Shown in pieces: positions 27,074-36,153 of a stretch of 64,000 bases of DNA. The stretch spans positions 1 to 64,000 of the forward strand of contig DYJE01000013.1 in NCBI GenBank assembly GCA_020723285.1, given 5' to 3'. This DNA comes from Desulforapulum autotrophicum (lineage in GTDB: Bacteria > Desulfobacterota > Desulfobacteria > Desulfobacterales > Desulfolunaceae). The notes beneath the pieces were generated by a model that had not been told where the DNA came from, did not search any database, and worked only from the letters and a program-made list of their open reading frames with translations. The position numbers and the translations under genes were made by a program. How positions within the stretch are numbered: the first letter of the stretch is position 1; each line of letters begins with the position of its first letter.

Positions 27074-27445
27074 TCAATCAAGAAGACTTAAGATCTCCAT
27101 CAGCTCTGAACGGATATCGTCAAGATTGATTTTACCTCCGAGGGATTTGCGGGATTCGGCCATCTTTTCCCCTGATTTTTCAACGGATTTAGACGAACCC
27201 GAGTCCGTTTCCAGATATTTCCGTGCCCCCTGGATGGTGAATTTTTCATTGTGCAGAAGATGCTTGATGTAAAGAATCAGCTGTATGTCGCTCTTCCGGT
27301 ACATCCTCTGCCCTGTGGACGTCCGCCTTGGCTTGATGTTCTTGAATTCGCTCTCCCAGAACCTGAGCACATGGGATTCCAGTCCGGTGATTTCGCTGAC
27401 CTCACCGATTTTGAAATACATTTTGTCAGGAATGACGGGGTCCAT
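27074..27445 (-). CDS. MerR-family transcriptional regulator downstream of pheT
   Basis: The 123-residue protein has an N-terminal MerR-type winged helix (YFKIGEVSEITGLESHVLRF, WESEFKNIKPRRTSTGQRMY) and a short helical C-terminus with no effector domain. MerR proteins of this small type follow pheT in many deltaproteobacteria, in the place where E. coli has ihfA. Its target is unknown. It lies 38 bases after pheT and is probably in the same transcript, followed by the tRNA-Gly promoter. Confidence 0.85.
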   Translation of the reverse strand: MDPVIPDKMYFKIGEVSEITGLESHVLRFWESEFKNIKPRRTSTGQRMYRKSDIQLILYIKHLLHNEKFTIQGARKYLETDSGSSKSVEKSGEKMAESRKSLGGKINLDDIRSELMEILSLLD

Positions 27446-27483
27446 GATTCAATCCTTAAATCCAGTCTCACGGGTTGGCGGAA

Positions 27484-29916
27484 TCAACCGGAAAGCCCGG
27501 CGTCGAACTGCGCCAGAAGCCTGTCGGTGATCCGCGTGTGCACCTTGTTCACATCCTTGTCTTTCAGCGTTTTTTCAAGATCCCGGTACGTGATCCGGAA
27601 CGACAGGCTTTTCCGGCCTTCGGGAATGGGAGCGCCGGTGTAGAGATCGATGAGCCTGACCTGTTCCACCAGTTTTTCACCGGCCTGACGTATGCTTTCA
27701 AGAACATCGCCGGCCTTGACACCTTCACCGCAGACCATGGTCACATCCCGGGACACAAAGGGATAACGGGGAATCGGCGATGCCTTCCGCACAGAACTGA
27801 CCTGAGCGGCAAGATCTTTAAGTCCGATCTCGAAAAGGTACACATCCTGGCGGATGTCAAAGGCGTCAAGAACGTCCTGTCTGATTTTTCCCATGACGCC
27901 GATGCGAGTTCCCTCAACCTTCAGGGCCGCCGCGTACCCTTTTCTGAAATAATGGCATTCGTCACCGGGCAGGGGCTCAAAAACCGCCGTTTCAATGAAA
28001 AGCGCCTTGAGAAAACCTTCAAGCACCCCTTTCATGTCATAAAAATCGGTGTCACGCTCTTTGGCGTACCAGGACTGTTTACCGGCGTTGCCCGTGAGCA
28101 CGGCGGAGAACATCTCCACTTCTTCGGCCAGTTCCTCACCGGTCTTTTTGTAAAAGACTTTTCCGATCTCGAACAGGGCCAGATCCCTGACCTGACGCGA
28201 GTTGTTGTGCTGGACATTCTGAAGAAGTCCGGGGACGAGGGATGTCCGCATCACCGACTGATCTTCGGAAAGGGGATTCATGACGGGAATGACCGACCGC
28301 CTCTGATCATTCTGAGGAAGGGCCATTCTGTCGCAGGACGCCGGATGGACAAAGCTGTAGTTGATGGCTTCGTAAAAACCGAATCCGGTGAAAAGGGTCC
28401 GCACGGTGTTTTTCAGCACGATACCTGCCGTGGGGGCAACCGCTTCAGCCGGGATGGGCGGAAATGTTGTTTTGATGTTATTGTAACCCCAGATCCGGGC
28501 CACTTCTTCGGATAGATCCTCGGGCCGTTCGATATCCACACGGAACGGCGGGGGCACCACTTTGAGGGTGTCGTCGTCCACGGCAGCCACGGCCAGTTCC
28601 ACCGCTTCCAGATGGGACGTGATTTCATCCCGCTTGAGATCGGTGCCCAGCCGTTTGTTCAGAGCCTTGACACTGACCATAATTTCACGACAGGGCGAAG
28701 GAGCCGGGTGGACGTCGATCACTCCGTCCACCAGATTTCCCTTGCCCACGGTGGTGATAAGGGATGCGGCGCGTTCAAGGGCGTATATCGTTCCTTCGGG
28801 ATCGACGCCCCGTTCAAAGCGGTAGGCCGCGTCGGTGCCGAGGGCTGTTTTTTTCGATGTCTTCCGGATACAGGCCGGATTGAAATACGCGCTTTCGATG
28901 AGCACACGGGTGGTGCCGTCTTCTATCTCGGAATTGAGACCGCCCATGACCCCGCCAAGAGCCACGGGTTTTTCACCGTCGCAGATCATCAGCATGTCAC
29001 GGTCAAGGGTATGGGTTTTGTTGTCCAGCGTGGTGAATGTTTCTCCGTCAGTGGCGGCCCGGACGACAATCCTCTGGCCCGCGAGCCGGTCGAAATCGAA
29101 GGCGTGGAGAGGCTGCCCCGTTTCCATCATGATGTAGTTGGTCACATCCACGATGTTGTTGATGGGTTTGAGCCCCACGGAGATCAGGCGGTCCTGGAGC
29201 CAGAACGGCGAGGGTCCCACTTTGACGTCAAACACGAGGCGGGCCGCATATCGGGGGCAGAGTTCAGGGTTCAGAATCTCGACGGAAGTGTATTCTCCGA
29301 TCTTTCCGTATTCTTTCGACGGTTCGGCGATGCTGGCCTGTGGGTAGCTGACCAGGGATCTGGGCTCGCTGAAAGCCCCCACTTCCCTGGCCACACCGAT
29401 GATGGACAGACAGTCGGGCCGGTTGGGCGTCACGCCCAGTTCCAGAGTGGCGTCGCTCAATCCCAGGGCCTGAACCAGAGGCGTACCTGGGGCCGCCTGG
29501 GTTTCAAGTTCCATGATCCCTGATTTTTCAAGGCTCAGACCCAGTTCGGACGCGCTGCACAGCATGCCTTCGGACAGTTCCCCCCGGAGCTTCCCTTTTT
29601 TGATGGTGATGCCGTTGGGCAGAGTGGCCCCTTCAAGGGCGCAGGGAACCACAAGGCCTTTGGCCGCATTGGGCGCACCGCAGACAATGGAAAGAAGCGC
29701 ATCGCCCCCGACGTCCACCTGGCACAAAGACAGCTTGTCCGCGTTGGGATGGGGTTTGATGTCCACGATCCGGCTGACCACCACGCCGTCCAGGGCGCTG
29801 TAACGGTTTTCCACGGATTCCACTTCAAGGCCCGCCATGGTGAGCGAATCGGCCAGATCATCCGTGGCCATGGTCACAGGCACGTATTCCTTTAACCAGC
29901 TTAAACTGATCTTCAT
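27484..29916 (-). CDS. pheT: phenylalanyl-tRNA synthetase beta subunit
   Basis: The 810-residue subunit has the usual order: tRNA-binding OB domain (ALDGVVVSRIVDIKPHPNAD), B3/B4 editing region, B5, the catalytic-like core, and the C-terminal ferredoxin-fold anticodon-binding domain (IPRYPFVSRDVTMVCGEGV). It works as an alpha2-beta2 tetramer with PheS. It starts two bases after the pheS stop. Length is normal for the family. Confidence 0.97.
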   Translation of the reverse strand: MKISLSWLKEYVPVTMATDDLADSLTMAGLEVESVENRYSALDGVVVSRIVDIKPHPNADKLSLCQVDVGGDALLSIVCGAPNAAKGLVVPCALEGATLPNGITIKKGKLRGELSEGMLCSASELGLSLEKSGIMELETQAAPGTPLVQALGLSDATLELGVTPNRPDCLSIIGVAREVGAFSEPRSLVSYPQASIAEPSKEYGKIGEYTSVEILNPELCPRYAARLVFDVKVGPSPFWLQDRLISVGLKPINNIVDVTNYIMMETGQPLHAFDFDRLAGQRIVVRAATDGETFTTLDNKTHTLDRDMLMICDGEKPVALGGVMGGLNSEIEDGTTRVLIESAYFNPACIRKTSKKTALGTDAAYRFERGVDPEGTIYALERAASLITTVGKGNLVDGVIDVHPAPSPCREIMVSVKALNKRLGTDLKRDEITSHLEAVELAVAAVDDDTLKVVPPPFRVDIERPEDLSEEVARIWGYNNIKTTFPPIPAEAVAPTAGIVLKNTVRTLFTGFGFYEAINYSFVHPASCDRMALPQNDQRRSVIPVMNPLSEDQSVMRTSLVPGLLQNVQHNNSRQVRDLALFEIGKVFYKKTGEELAEEVEMFSAVLTGNAGKQSWYAKERDTDFYDMKGVLEGFLKALFIETAVFEPLPGDECHYFRKGYAAALKVEGTRIGVMGKIRQDVLDAFDIRQDVYLFEIGLKDLAAQVSSVRKASPIPRYPFVSRDVTMVCGEGVKAGDVLESIRQAGEKLVEQVRLIDLYTGAPIPEGRKSLSFRITYRDLEKTLKDKDVNKVHTRITDRLLAQFDAGLSG

Positions 29917-29918
29917 AA

Positions 29919-30926
29919 TTAGAACTGCCTCAAGAATCTGAAGTCGTTTTCGAAATATTTCCGGATATCGTCGATGCCGTATTTGAGCATGGTGATTCTT
30001 TCCACACCCATGCCGAAAGCGAAGCCGGTGTATTTTTTCGTGTCGTATCCCACATTTTCGAACACGGCGGGATGAACCATGCCAGCCCCGAGGACCTCAA
30101 GCCAGCCGGTCTGTGAACAGACACGACAGCCTTTGCCACGGCAGATCACGCAACGGATGTCCACTTCGGCGCTGGGCTCCGTAAAAGGAAAGAAACTGGG
30201 CCGGAAGCGGAGGCTTGTTTCAGCATCGAACATCTGGTGCACGAAAGTGGTCAAAATGCCCTTGAGATCGCCAAACGACACGTTTTCATCCACCAGTAGC
30301 CCCTCCACCTGATGGAACATCGGGGTATGTGTGATGTCGGAGTCGCAGCGGTAGACTTTTCCGGGAGCGATGATCCGCACGGGCGGGGCCTGTTTTTCCA
30401 TGACCCTGGGCTGTGTGGGCGAGGTGTGTGTTCTAAGGACCGTGCTTTCGGAAATATAGAACGTGTCCTGCATGTCCCTGGCGGGATGGTGTTTGGGAAT
30501 GTTCAGAGCTTCGAAGTTGTAATAGTCGCTCTCGATCTCCGGGCCTTCCACGATGCTGAACCCCAGCTTCGTAAAAATACCGCAGATCTCCAGGGTGATC
30601 TGGGTGAGGGGATGAAGACGGCCTGCGGCGGCCATCCGGCCGGGAAGCGTCACGTCGATGCCTTCATCGGCACCCTCGGCCTTGGCTTCCATTTCCGTCC
30701 TGATTTTGGCAACGGCTTCTTCAAGGGCGATCTTCACCTCGTTGGACCGTTTGCCCGCCAAAGGCCGCTCGTCGGGAGGAAGGGCCGACAGGCCGCGGAG
30801 GTACAGGGTCACCAGGCCTTTGCGGCCCAGGTATTTGACGGAAAAAGCCTCAACGTCGTCCAGGGTTCCGGCGTTCTGCAATTCGGACAGCGCGTCCCGG
30901 TAAATCTCTTCAATATTCGTCAGCAC
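29919..30926 (-). CDS. pheS: phenylalanyl-tRNA synthetase alpha subunit
   Basis: The 335-residue class II synthetase subunit has an N-terminal coiled coil (about 1-90) and the catalytic domain with motif 2 ([12 protein letters not shown] and [19 protein letters not shown]) and motif 3 ([17 protein letters not shown]). A cysteine-rich insertion ([18 protein letters not shown]) is present, as in many bacterial PheS proteins. It lies 129 bases after rplT and just before pheT. Confidence 0.97.
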   Translation of the reverse strand: MLTNIEEIYRDALSELQNAGTLDDVEAFSVKYLGRKGLVTLYLRGLSALPPDERPLAGKRSNEVKIALEEAVAKIRTEMEAKAEGADEGIDVTLPGRMAAAGRLHPLTQITLEICGIFTKLGFSIVEGPEIESDYYNFEALNIPKHHPARDMQDTFYISESTVLRTHTSPTQPRVMEKQAPPVRIIAPGKVYRCDSDITHTPMFHQVEGLLVDENVSFGDLKGILTTFVHQMFDAETSLRFRPSFFPFTEPSAEVDIRCVICRGKGCRVCSQTGWLEVLGAGMVHPAVFENVGYDTKKYTGFAFGMGVERITMLKYGIDDIRKYFENDFRFLRQF

Positions 30927-31055
30927 GTTAGCTCACTCTGCTTAAATGTCTGTTGTTCGGCTAAAAAACATGAACCGCCAAGAAACAGTAAAAGGGAATG
31001 GAGCGGACGCCGGGCGTCATCGTGTTCTCTCCATTCCCTTTAAAAGCGACGGGTT

Positions 31056-31397
31056 CTATGAAATCTGGGCTGCGATCTGTTTGAACGCGCCGGGATCGGA
31101 AATCGCGAGTTCCGCGAGAATCTTGCGGTCAAGCCCGACATTGGCGGTTTTCAGGTTGTGAATGAAAACGCTGTAGCTCATTTCGCTCATGCGTGCAGCC
31201 GCGTTGATACGGGCGATCCAGAGTCTGCGGAAGTTCCGTTTTTTCTGTTTACGGTCTCTGAAGGCATACATCAGGGCCTTGTCCACCGAGTCGGCGGCTG
31301 TTCTGAACAATTTGCTGCGCCCACCGCGGAAACCCTTGGCCAGCTTCAGAACCTTTTTTCTGCGTCTTCTTGCTTTGTAACCTCGTTTGATTCGCAT
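31056..31397 (-). CDS. rplT: 50S ribosomal protein L20
   Basis: The 113-residue basic protein is recognised by [33 protein letters not shown] and [20 protein letters not shown]20 is needed early in 50S assembly and represses the infC-rpmI-rplT message in E. coli and Bacillus. It follows rpmI by 43 bases. Confidence 0.97.
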   Translation of the reverse strand: MRIKRGYKARRRRKKVLKLAKGFRGGRSKLFRTAADSVDKALMYAFRDRKQKKRNFRRLWIARINAAARMSEMSYSVFIHNLKTANVGLDRKILAELAISDPGAFKQIAAQIS

Positions 31398-31440
31398 TGT
31401 CTATCTCCTTCAAGTCTTTAAACGTCAGAACAAAGGACGG

Positions 31441-31638
31441 CTAACCGTTGGGCAGCATTCTTCTGATGGATTTAACGTTTGTTGCATCGATGATGTTCCC
31501 TTTGCGGAGGGACCGTTTACGTTTACGTGATTTGGTCGTCAGAATGTGGCCACCAAAAGCTTTTTCAAATTTGAATTTCCCTGTGCCGGTCACTCTGAAG
31601 CGTTTTGCGGCGGATCTGTTTGTTTTGATTTTTGGCAT
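31441..31638 (-). CDS. rpmI: 50S ribosomal protein L35
   Basis: The 65-residue protein begins [20 protein letters not shown] and ends RRMLPNG, as L35 does. A strong AAGGAG lies upstream of the ATG. The 190-base gap before it, after infC, can form a long-range stem and an internal hairpin, in the place where L20 binds its message in E. coli. Confidence 0.96.
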   Translation of the reverse strand: MPKIKTNRSAAKRFRVTGTGKFKFEKAFGGHILTTKSRKRKRSLRKGNIIDATNVKSIRRMLPNG

Positions 31639-31666
31639 TTTAAAAAAATCTCCTTAAGATTTAACT

Positions 31667-31724
31667 CCATATGCGTTGTACAGTCATTCGGCAACATTCA
31701 CAATCACCGAACAAACACATATGG
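31667..31724 (-). promoter_or_regulatory. structured infC-rpmI intergenic leader (candidate L20 control site)
   Basis: CCATATG (31718-31724 read on the minus strand) can pair with CATATGG (31667-31673). It encloses a second hairpin TTCGG / CCGAA (31687-31691 with 31707-31711). The structure ends about 30 bases before the rpmI start. Position fits autoregulation by L20, but the pairing is only inferred. Confidence 0.4.
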
Positions 31725-31827
31725 CGCGAACCTGCTTAGACAGACCACGCCATCGGTTCCTGCATTTTTCCATATGAACCCACCGCCCCAGCGGTACGTC
31801 CGGTCAAAGAGGATTAACGCGCGAACA

Positions 31828-32343
31828 TCATTTGGGTGCCAGAATCATGAACATGGCCCGTCCTTCGAATTTCGGAGCCTGTTCCACAACGGCCACATCA
31901 GCTGTTTCCGTGGCGATCTGCGTCAGTACATCTTTGCCCAGTGCCGAAAGTGTGATTTCACGACCCCTGAAAACGCAGGTGACCTTGACCTTGTTTTTCT
32001 TGGCGATGAACTTCTTGATATGACCGGTCTTGGTCAGAAGATCGTTCTCGCCGGTCTTGGGCCGGACCTTGATTTCCTTGAGCTGAACAACGGCCTGTTT
32101 CTTTTTGGCTTCCTGTTTCTTCTTCGTCTCCTCGTACTTGTATCTGCCGAAATCCATGATTTTGCAGACGGGCGGGGAGGCGTTCGGTGAAATTTCAACC
32201 AGATCGAGGTTGAATTCACTGGCCGCCGCAAGGGCCTGATGTAAAGGCAATATGCCGAGCTGGTTGCCTTCCGGATCGATCACCCGGACTTCCTTGGCTC
32301 GGATCTTCCTGTTGATGTTTATCTGTTCGCGGTTAGCAGCTAT
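31828..32343 (-). CDS. infC: translation initiation factor IF-3 with a probable AUA start codon
   Basis: The 171-residue factor has both IF3 domains: NRKIRAKEVRVIDPEGNQLG at the N-terminus, the lysine-rich linker (KYEETKKKQEAKKKQ) and the C-domain (VQLKEIKVRPKTGENDL). No ATG, GTG or TTG fits in front of the conserved N-terminus. The nearest in-frame ATG is 84 bases upstream, at the predicted transcription start, and gives a non-conserved leader. A strong GGAGG lies five bases before an ATA codon at 32343, which gives the normal family length. IF3 genes use rare start codons (AUU in E. coli) so that IF3 can repress its own synthesis. Confidence 0.9.
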   Translation of the reverse strand: MAANREQININRKIRAKEVRVIDPEGNQLGILPLHQALAAASEFNLDLVEISPNASPPVCKIMDFGRYKYEETKKKQEAKKKQAVVQLKEIKVRPKTGENDLLTKTGHIKKFIAKKNKVKVTCVFRGREITLSALGKDVLTQIATETADVAVVEQAPKFEGRAMFMILAPK

Positions 32344-32433
32344 GCTTTCCTCCTCATGGTGCACTGTTCTTTCATTACAGGGGTTTGCCGGAAAAACCGC
32401 ATGGCAATCCACTATGGTGATTAACAACCGATC

Positions 32434-32462
32434 TATTTATAGAAGAATGTTCTGAAATGCAA
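32434..32462 (-). promoter_or_regulatory. infC operon promoter
   Basis: On the minus strand TTGCAT (32457-32462) and TAAATA (32434-32439) are spaced by exactly 17 bases. Transcription would start near 32427, leaving a leader of about 84 bases before the AUA start. Confidence 0.55.
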
Positions 32463-32499
32463 GCGAAAAAATAACCCGTGCCTGTTTTTCGAAAACAGA

Positions 32500-33003
32500 T
32501 TAGGACACCGAAAGGGTGTACTGTTCCAGATAACTTCCCTTCCAGTATCTGTTTTCGGGCAGAAGAAAAAACCGTTTGAAAAGTTCCAGGCTCTCCTTTC
32601 TCAGAACATGGGGCGTGATGAACATATTCAGACTGCTGTATAGTGGAGCCAATCCTTTCAGGTCGCAGGACGTCCCTCCGCCCATGGCGTCTTCAAAGGC
32701 ATAGACGATATGCCGTATGCCCGAAAGCATGATGGCGGCGTAGCACATCAGACAGGGTTCCATGGTGGAATAGATCACCGTTTCCTTGCGCTCATCGTGT
32801 GGAATGATTCCCGAGATCTGACGAAGGGCCGTTATTTCCGCGTGATCGATTTCATTCACGGCGTCTGAGGATGAGTGGCTTCTTCTGGCCGTCACCTCAA
32901 CCACACCCTTGTGGACAATCACGCAGCCCACGGGAAACTCGCCTTCGTCAAGGGCCAGCGCCGCCTGGGCCAGGGCCTCTTTCATGTATCGTTCATGTCT
33001 CAT
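32500..33003 (-). CDS. nucleoside / tRNA adenosine deaminase-like zinc enzyme
   Basis: The 167-residue protein has the cytidine deaminase-fold zinc motifs HAE (residues 54-56) and PCLMC (83-87), with a proton-shuttling glutamate in HAE. This fits the TadA/guanine deaminase branch. Several TadA-specific residues around the RNA-binding loop are not evident, so a free base or nucleoside substrate is equally possible. Start 33003 is chosen because it overlaps the previous stop (ATGA). An alternative ATG lies 15 bases upstream. It stands just before the infC promoter. Confidence 0.8.
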   Translation of the reverse strand: MRHERYMKEALAQAALALDEGEFPVGCVIVHKGVVEVTARRSHSSSDAVNEIDHAEITALRQISGIIPHDERKETVIYSTMEPCLMCYAAIMLSGIRHIVYAFEDAMGGGTSCDLKGLAPLYSSLNMFITPHVLRKESLELFKRFFLLPENRYWKGSYLEQYTLSVS

Positions 33004-33554
33004 GGTTCGATCCTGCAAATGTCGCTGTCGCAGGGACAGCTACCGTCCACCTCAAACGCATATAAAATCCTGGATTCCATGTCCTTACGTTTTGAACAAA
33101 CCTCCCGGACCTCCATCTTCGAAATCCTTACGAGTTCGGTTTTGTCCGGAATGGCCTCAAATCCCCTTCCCCGGACCTTGCCTGAAAACCCGCAAAGAAT
33201 GTCCGCATCCTCTCCGTTGGTGGCCACCACCACTGGGATCTGGTGAATGTCCATTAGCCGTGACGCCGCAAGGGCCGACCTGTGCCGGGTCACCAGAGAA
33301 CCCGGACCGTATTTCACCAGCATCATGATCCTGCCTTCGACGGATACCAGAAAATCCACAGGAATCGCCGCTTTTTTGTCGGAAGCCGTTACAGTGAGTT
33401 TCCTCCCCGCCTCGATATCTTTTATGACATACCCCTTTTCCAGAACAAGATAACGGGCGATTTTCTGTCTGTACCGTTCGTCGTGGGTGTCGGTGATGTG
33501 GTCACCGCTCAGAAAATCCGTCAACGTTCCCAATATGAGATGATGGGTGTTCAT
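33000..33554 (-). CDS. stand-alone HsdR N-terminal-like (restriction endonuclease-fold) protein
   Basis: The 184-residue protein resembles the N-terminal nuclease-like domain of type I restriction HsdR subunits: RQKIARYLVLEKGYVIKDIE, then KAAIPVDFLVSVEGRIMML and VKYGPGSLVTRHRSALAAS. A PD-(D/E)xK-like arrangement (IPVDF ... VKYG) can be read, but the second acidic-x-lysine is poorly conserved. No helicase, HsdM or HsdS gene is nearby, so this is not a complete restriction system. It is translationally coupled to the deaminase. The ATG at 33554 is preferred over 33581 because AAAGG lies upstream. Confidence 0.65.
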   Translation of the reverse strand: MNTHHLILGTLTDFLSGDHITDTHDERYRQKIARYLVLEKGYVIKDIEAGRKLTVTASDKKAAIPVDFLVSVEGRIMMLVKYGPGSLVTRHRSALAASRLMDIHQIPVVVATNGEDADILCGFSGKVRGRGFEAIPDKTELVRISKMEVREVCSKRKDMESRILYAFEVDGSCPCDSDICRIEP

Positions 33555-33672
33555 ACTGCCCCGCCTTTCATGATGTCTCATTCAAACAGGGTAATCAATC
33601 GGCAGGATGTTGTAAAGGTCGTCCTTAAAGTAAATGATAAAAGATTTCATGATTCGCTGAATGAGTGAAACT

Positions 33673-33702
33673 GAAAGCCGGAAGAACTGTCTTCCGGCTT
33701 TC
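33673..33702 (-). terminator. strong hairpin terminator after the lipase-like gene
   Basis: A perfect 13-bp stem (GAAAGCCGGAAGA / TCTTCCGGCTTTC) with a 4-base loop lies 30 bases after the leftward hydrolase gene. The T-run is short on both strands. It probably separates this gene from the core cluster. Confidence 0.75.
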
Positions 33703-33732
33703 TTCACGAAGATTCGTGATTTGAGGAGGATA

Positions 33733-35283
33733 TTACAAATCGTTTCGGGTTGCAGGTTTGCTTGTGTTCGGCGGATTCACGGTCAAGGCGTCAACCATTT
33801 CAAGCCAGTAACCGAGCTGCGGGAATACGTCGAGGGGCATTTTTTTGCCGAGAGCCACGTCCACATGGGCGGTGCCGTTCACCACATACCATTCGTCATA
33901 GGCTGTGGGCATTTTTTTTGAAATGATGGTGTTGTAGGTGTTTGTCGGGCTGACCAGGGCTCCTGCCGTCGATGAGAATGTTAGCAGCGGAACGGTCATG
34001 CGGGACATGTTCCGGTCGTAGTAATAGTATCCGTCGTTGGCGGGATCGGGGGTGCCGCCGCCTTTGGTCAGCTTGCTGTTCGACATGTAGTTCTCTTTGC
34101 CGTTCAGGTAATGTTCCCGGATAGTTTTGTTGAGACCCAGATCCATGTAATGCCCGAAAGCCCGGATGGACGTGCCGCCGCAGCTGTAGCGGATGACCCA
34201 GTCTTCCATGCAGGGTTCCATGTTCTTCACCAGCCAGAAGTTCATGTAGGTGAAGAGGTTTTCCCCGTTATCGGCCAAAGCCGCTTTGTTGAGGTATCCG
34301 AAAATCATGTCTTCCATGGTGTACATGGTTTTGCTGGGAACAAGCTGGAACAGGTAGTCACCCATGTTGTCCAGGGGCAGATAGAGAGGAGTGGCCACAA
34401 GGGACCACATGAACGAGGTGTCCATATTGGAGGGAAGAGGCGGCAGACCGGCGGGGTCGAGGGCTATCAAACCCTTGATTTCCGCGTTTCTCGCTTTGGC
34501 AAGGGCGGCGTCACCTTTAACATGGGGCTGGATTCCCAGAGCAAAGTTGTAGTTGTAGTAGGCCTTCTTGCCCGCAGCGGTGGTCGCCTTGCCGTAATCC
34601 ATGTATGCGCCCTGAAGATAGGCGTAGCCCACGAGGGCTCCGGTGCTGTGGCCGCCAATGAACATGCGTTTCCCCGTCACGGCCTTCACTTTGGCGATGG
34701 CTGCAGGCGTGTCGAGGGTCGCCCAGGTGTCCAGGGTGTTCAGGGTTCTCCGGTTGTTCCCCTGGCTGTGCAGCGGGGCTCTGCCCGTGTCCCTGTAGTT
34801 CATCAGCCACACGTCATAGCCTTTGAGCCAGAGAAAGTGGGCCAGATTGTAAAAGCGCATCTTGTCGGCCTTGATGGATTCAATATAATCCGTGCCTTTG
34901 GCGTTCAAAATCCAGTCCGGGGCCTGAGAGACAGGGGGAAGGCTCATGATGCTGTATTCGTCTTCCATGCCCGGCGGTGTGCAGGACAGATACTGGTTCA
35001 TGGTCATCCCGATACCCGGAAAAAGAAGCACCGGTGTGCCTTTGGTCCTGAACGCCGGTGTTCCGGTGGTGTACGGAGCGTAGCGGTACAGATAGATAAC
35101 CCCGCCGTCATCGGGTGATGTGCTGTAAATGCCCTTTTCGTTCAAGGGAATGCTTGCGGCATGACCCAGAACCGGTGAAAGACCGATTCCGAATATCGCT
35201 GCCATAAAAACCATGACCAAAAATCTGTATCCCATAAACTGAACCCCGAGGCCCCTTTCTCTTAACCGAGCCGATTTATTCAT
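33733..35283 (-). CDS. secreted alpha/beta hydrolase (lipase/esterase-like)
   Basis: The 516-residue protein begins with a signal peptide (basic start, hydrophobic YRFLVMVFMAAIFGIGLS, cleavage near GHAAS). The alpha/beta-hydrolase nucleophile elbow is GGHSTGALVGYAYL and the oxyanion-side motif is LLFPGIGMTMNQYL. A late GTAHVDVALG supplies the probable catalytic histidine. The product should be periplasmic or extracellular and act on lipid or ester substrates. ATG 35283 is preferred because GGGGAG lies six bases upstream. It is a single gene with its own terminator. Confidence 0.85.
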   Translation of the reverse strand: MNKSARLRERGLGVQFMGYRFLVMVFMAAIFGIGLSPVLGHAASIPLNEKGIYSTSPDDGGVIYLYRYAPYTTGTPAFRTKGTPVLLFPGIGMTMNQYLSCTPPGMEDEYSIMSLPPVSQAPDWILNAKGTDYIESIKADKMRFYNLAHFLWLKGYDVWLMNYRDTGRAPLHSQGNNRRTLNTLDTWATLDTPAAIAKVKAVTGKRMFIGGHSTGALVGYAYLQGAYMDYGKATTAAGKKAYYNYNFALGIQPHVKGDAALAKARNAEIKGLIALDPAGLPPLPSNMDTSFMWSLVATPLYLPLDNMGDYLFQLVPSKTMYTMEDMIFGYLNKAALADNGENLFTYMNFWLVKNMEPCMEDWVIRYSCGGTSIRAFGHYMDLGLNKTIREHYLNGKENYMSNSKLTKGGGTPDPANDGYYYYDRNMSRMTVPLLTFSSTAGALVSPTNTYNTIISKKMPTAYDEWYVVNGTAHVDVALGKKMPLDVFPQLGYWLEMVDALTVNPPNTSKPATRNDL

Positions 35284-36153
35284 CCTTGTCTCCCCTTTTT
35301 TCAAGATTTATTTACCTTTGCCACGATGCAAACGGAGCGTGGCGACTTTCATAGTTAACGTCGATGGTTTCTCCCGTTTCTTGCACCTCCTCATTTACAC
35401 CTGAAATAGCGTGTTTTTTGAACGGCCACTGCTTATTAAAGCGATCTTTGTTTACCTTTAATAACAAAAAAATCTGGCCGTCGTTTGAGTCACAACGGTC
35501 TCTGACACTGCTGTTAAATTTTTACGACTGCGAATTAATAAGGATTACTATCAATATCCATGCCAATAAATGGTGAAGCGCTGCATCCACTATAGATCTC
35601 AAATCCGATGTGAAACCCAAACAACATCGTTTGTAAACATGGGGTCAAAATTTCCTTTGCATTCGTAAAATTATGTGTATCACACTTGATTTACAATGAA
35701 TTCGTGAATTGGGGTCATTTAACCCTGTTCCAGGAACCAAGCGCCCCATTTTTGATGCAGAAACCCGAGTGACATCACAGACCGCTTTGATTGAGATGAA
35801 TCTGATGAGCAAGTTATGCTTTTCCGTGTACTGGAGAAGACGTACACAGAAAATGGGGGAGGGAGGGGTGTCAAAACTTGGCTCATCAGTTCATCCTGCG
35901 ATTGGAAGTGTCTCTGGTCAGGGGCTGCCAATCGCGTGGAACAGGGGAATGTTACCTTAAACTTTCACACCAGTCGGAAATGAGAACACCGCCAAGGGAT
36001 CGACATTCCGTATTGCGGCGAAGCTTCAGACAAGGCGAATTGCCTTCATTGGCAAGGATAGTGTTTGGCCAGTCGTAACAGCATACATGAACGTACGTCG
36101 AACGTCTGTCCAAACCTTATTTTATTTTTTCCAATCTTGCACCTTGCGGCCAA
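35284..36153. other. 870-base intergenic region with no recognised gene
   Basis: I see no convincing gene between the two hydrolases. Short open frames exist (for example 35709-35960) but lack conserved sequence or start signals. The composition is lower in GC than the neighbours. The region may hold the promoter of the leftward hydrolase and decayed mobile DNA. Confidence 0.5.

Noticed and set aside
33000-33554. A restriction-modification system
   Set aside because: Only an HsdR N-terminal-like domain is present. No methylase, specificity or helicase gene lies within reach.
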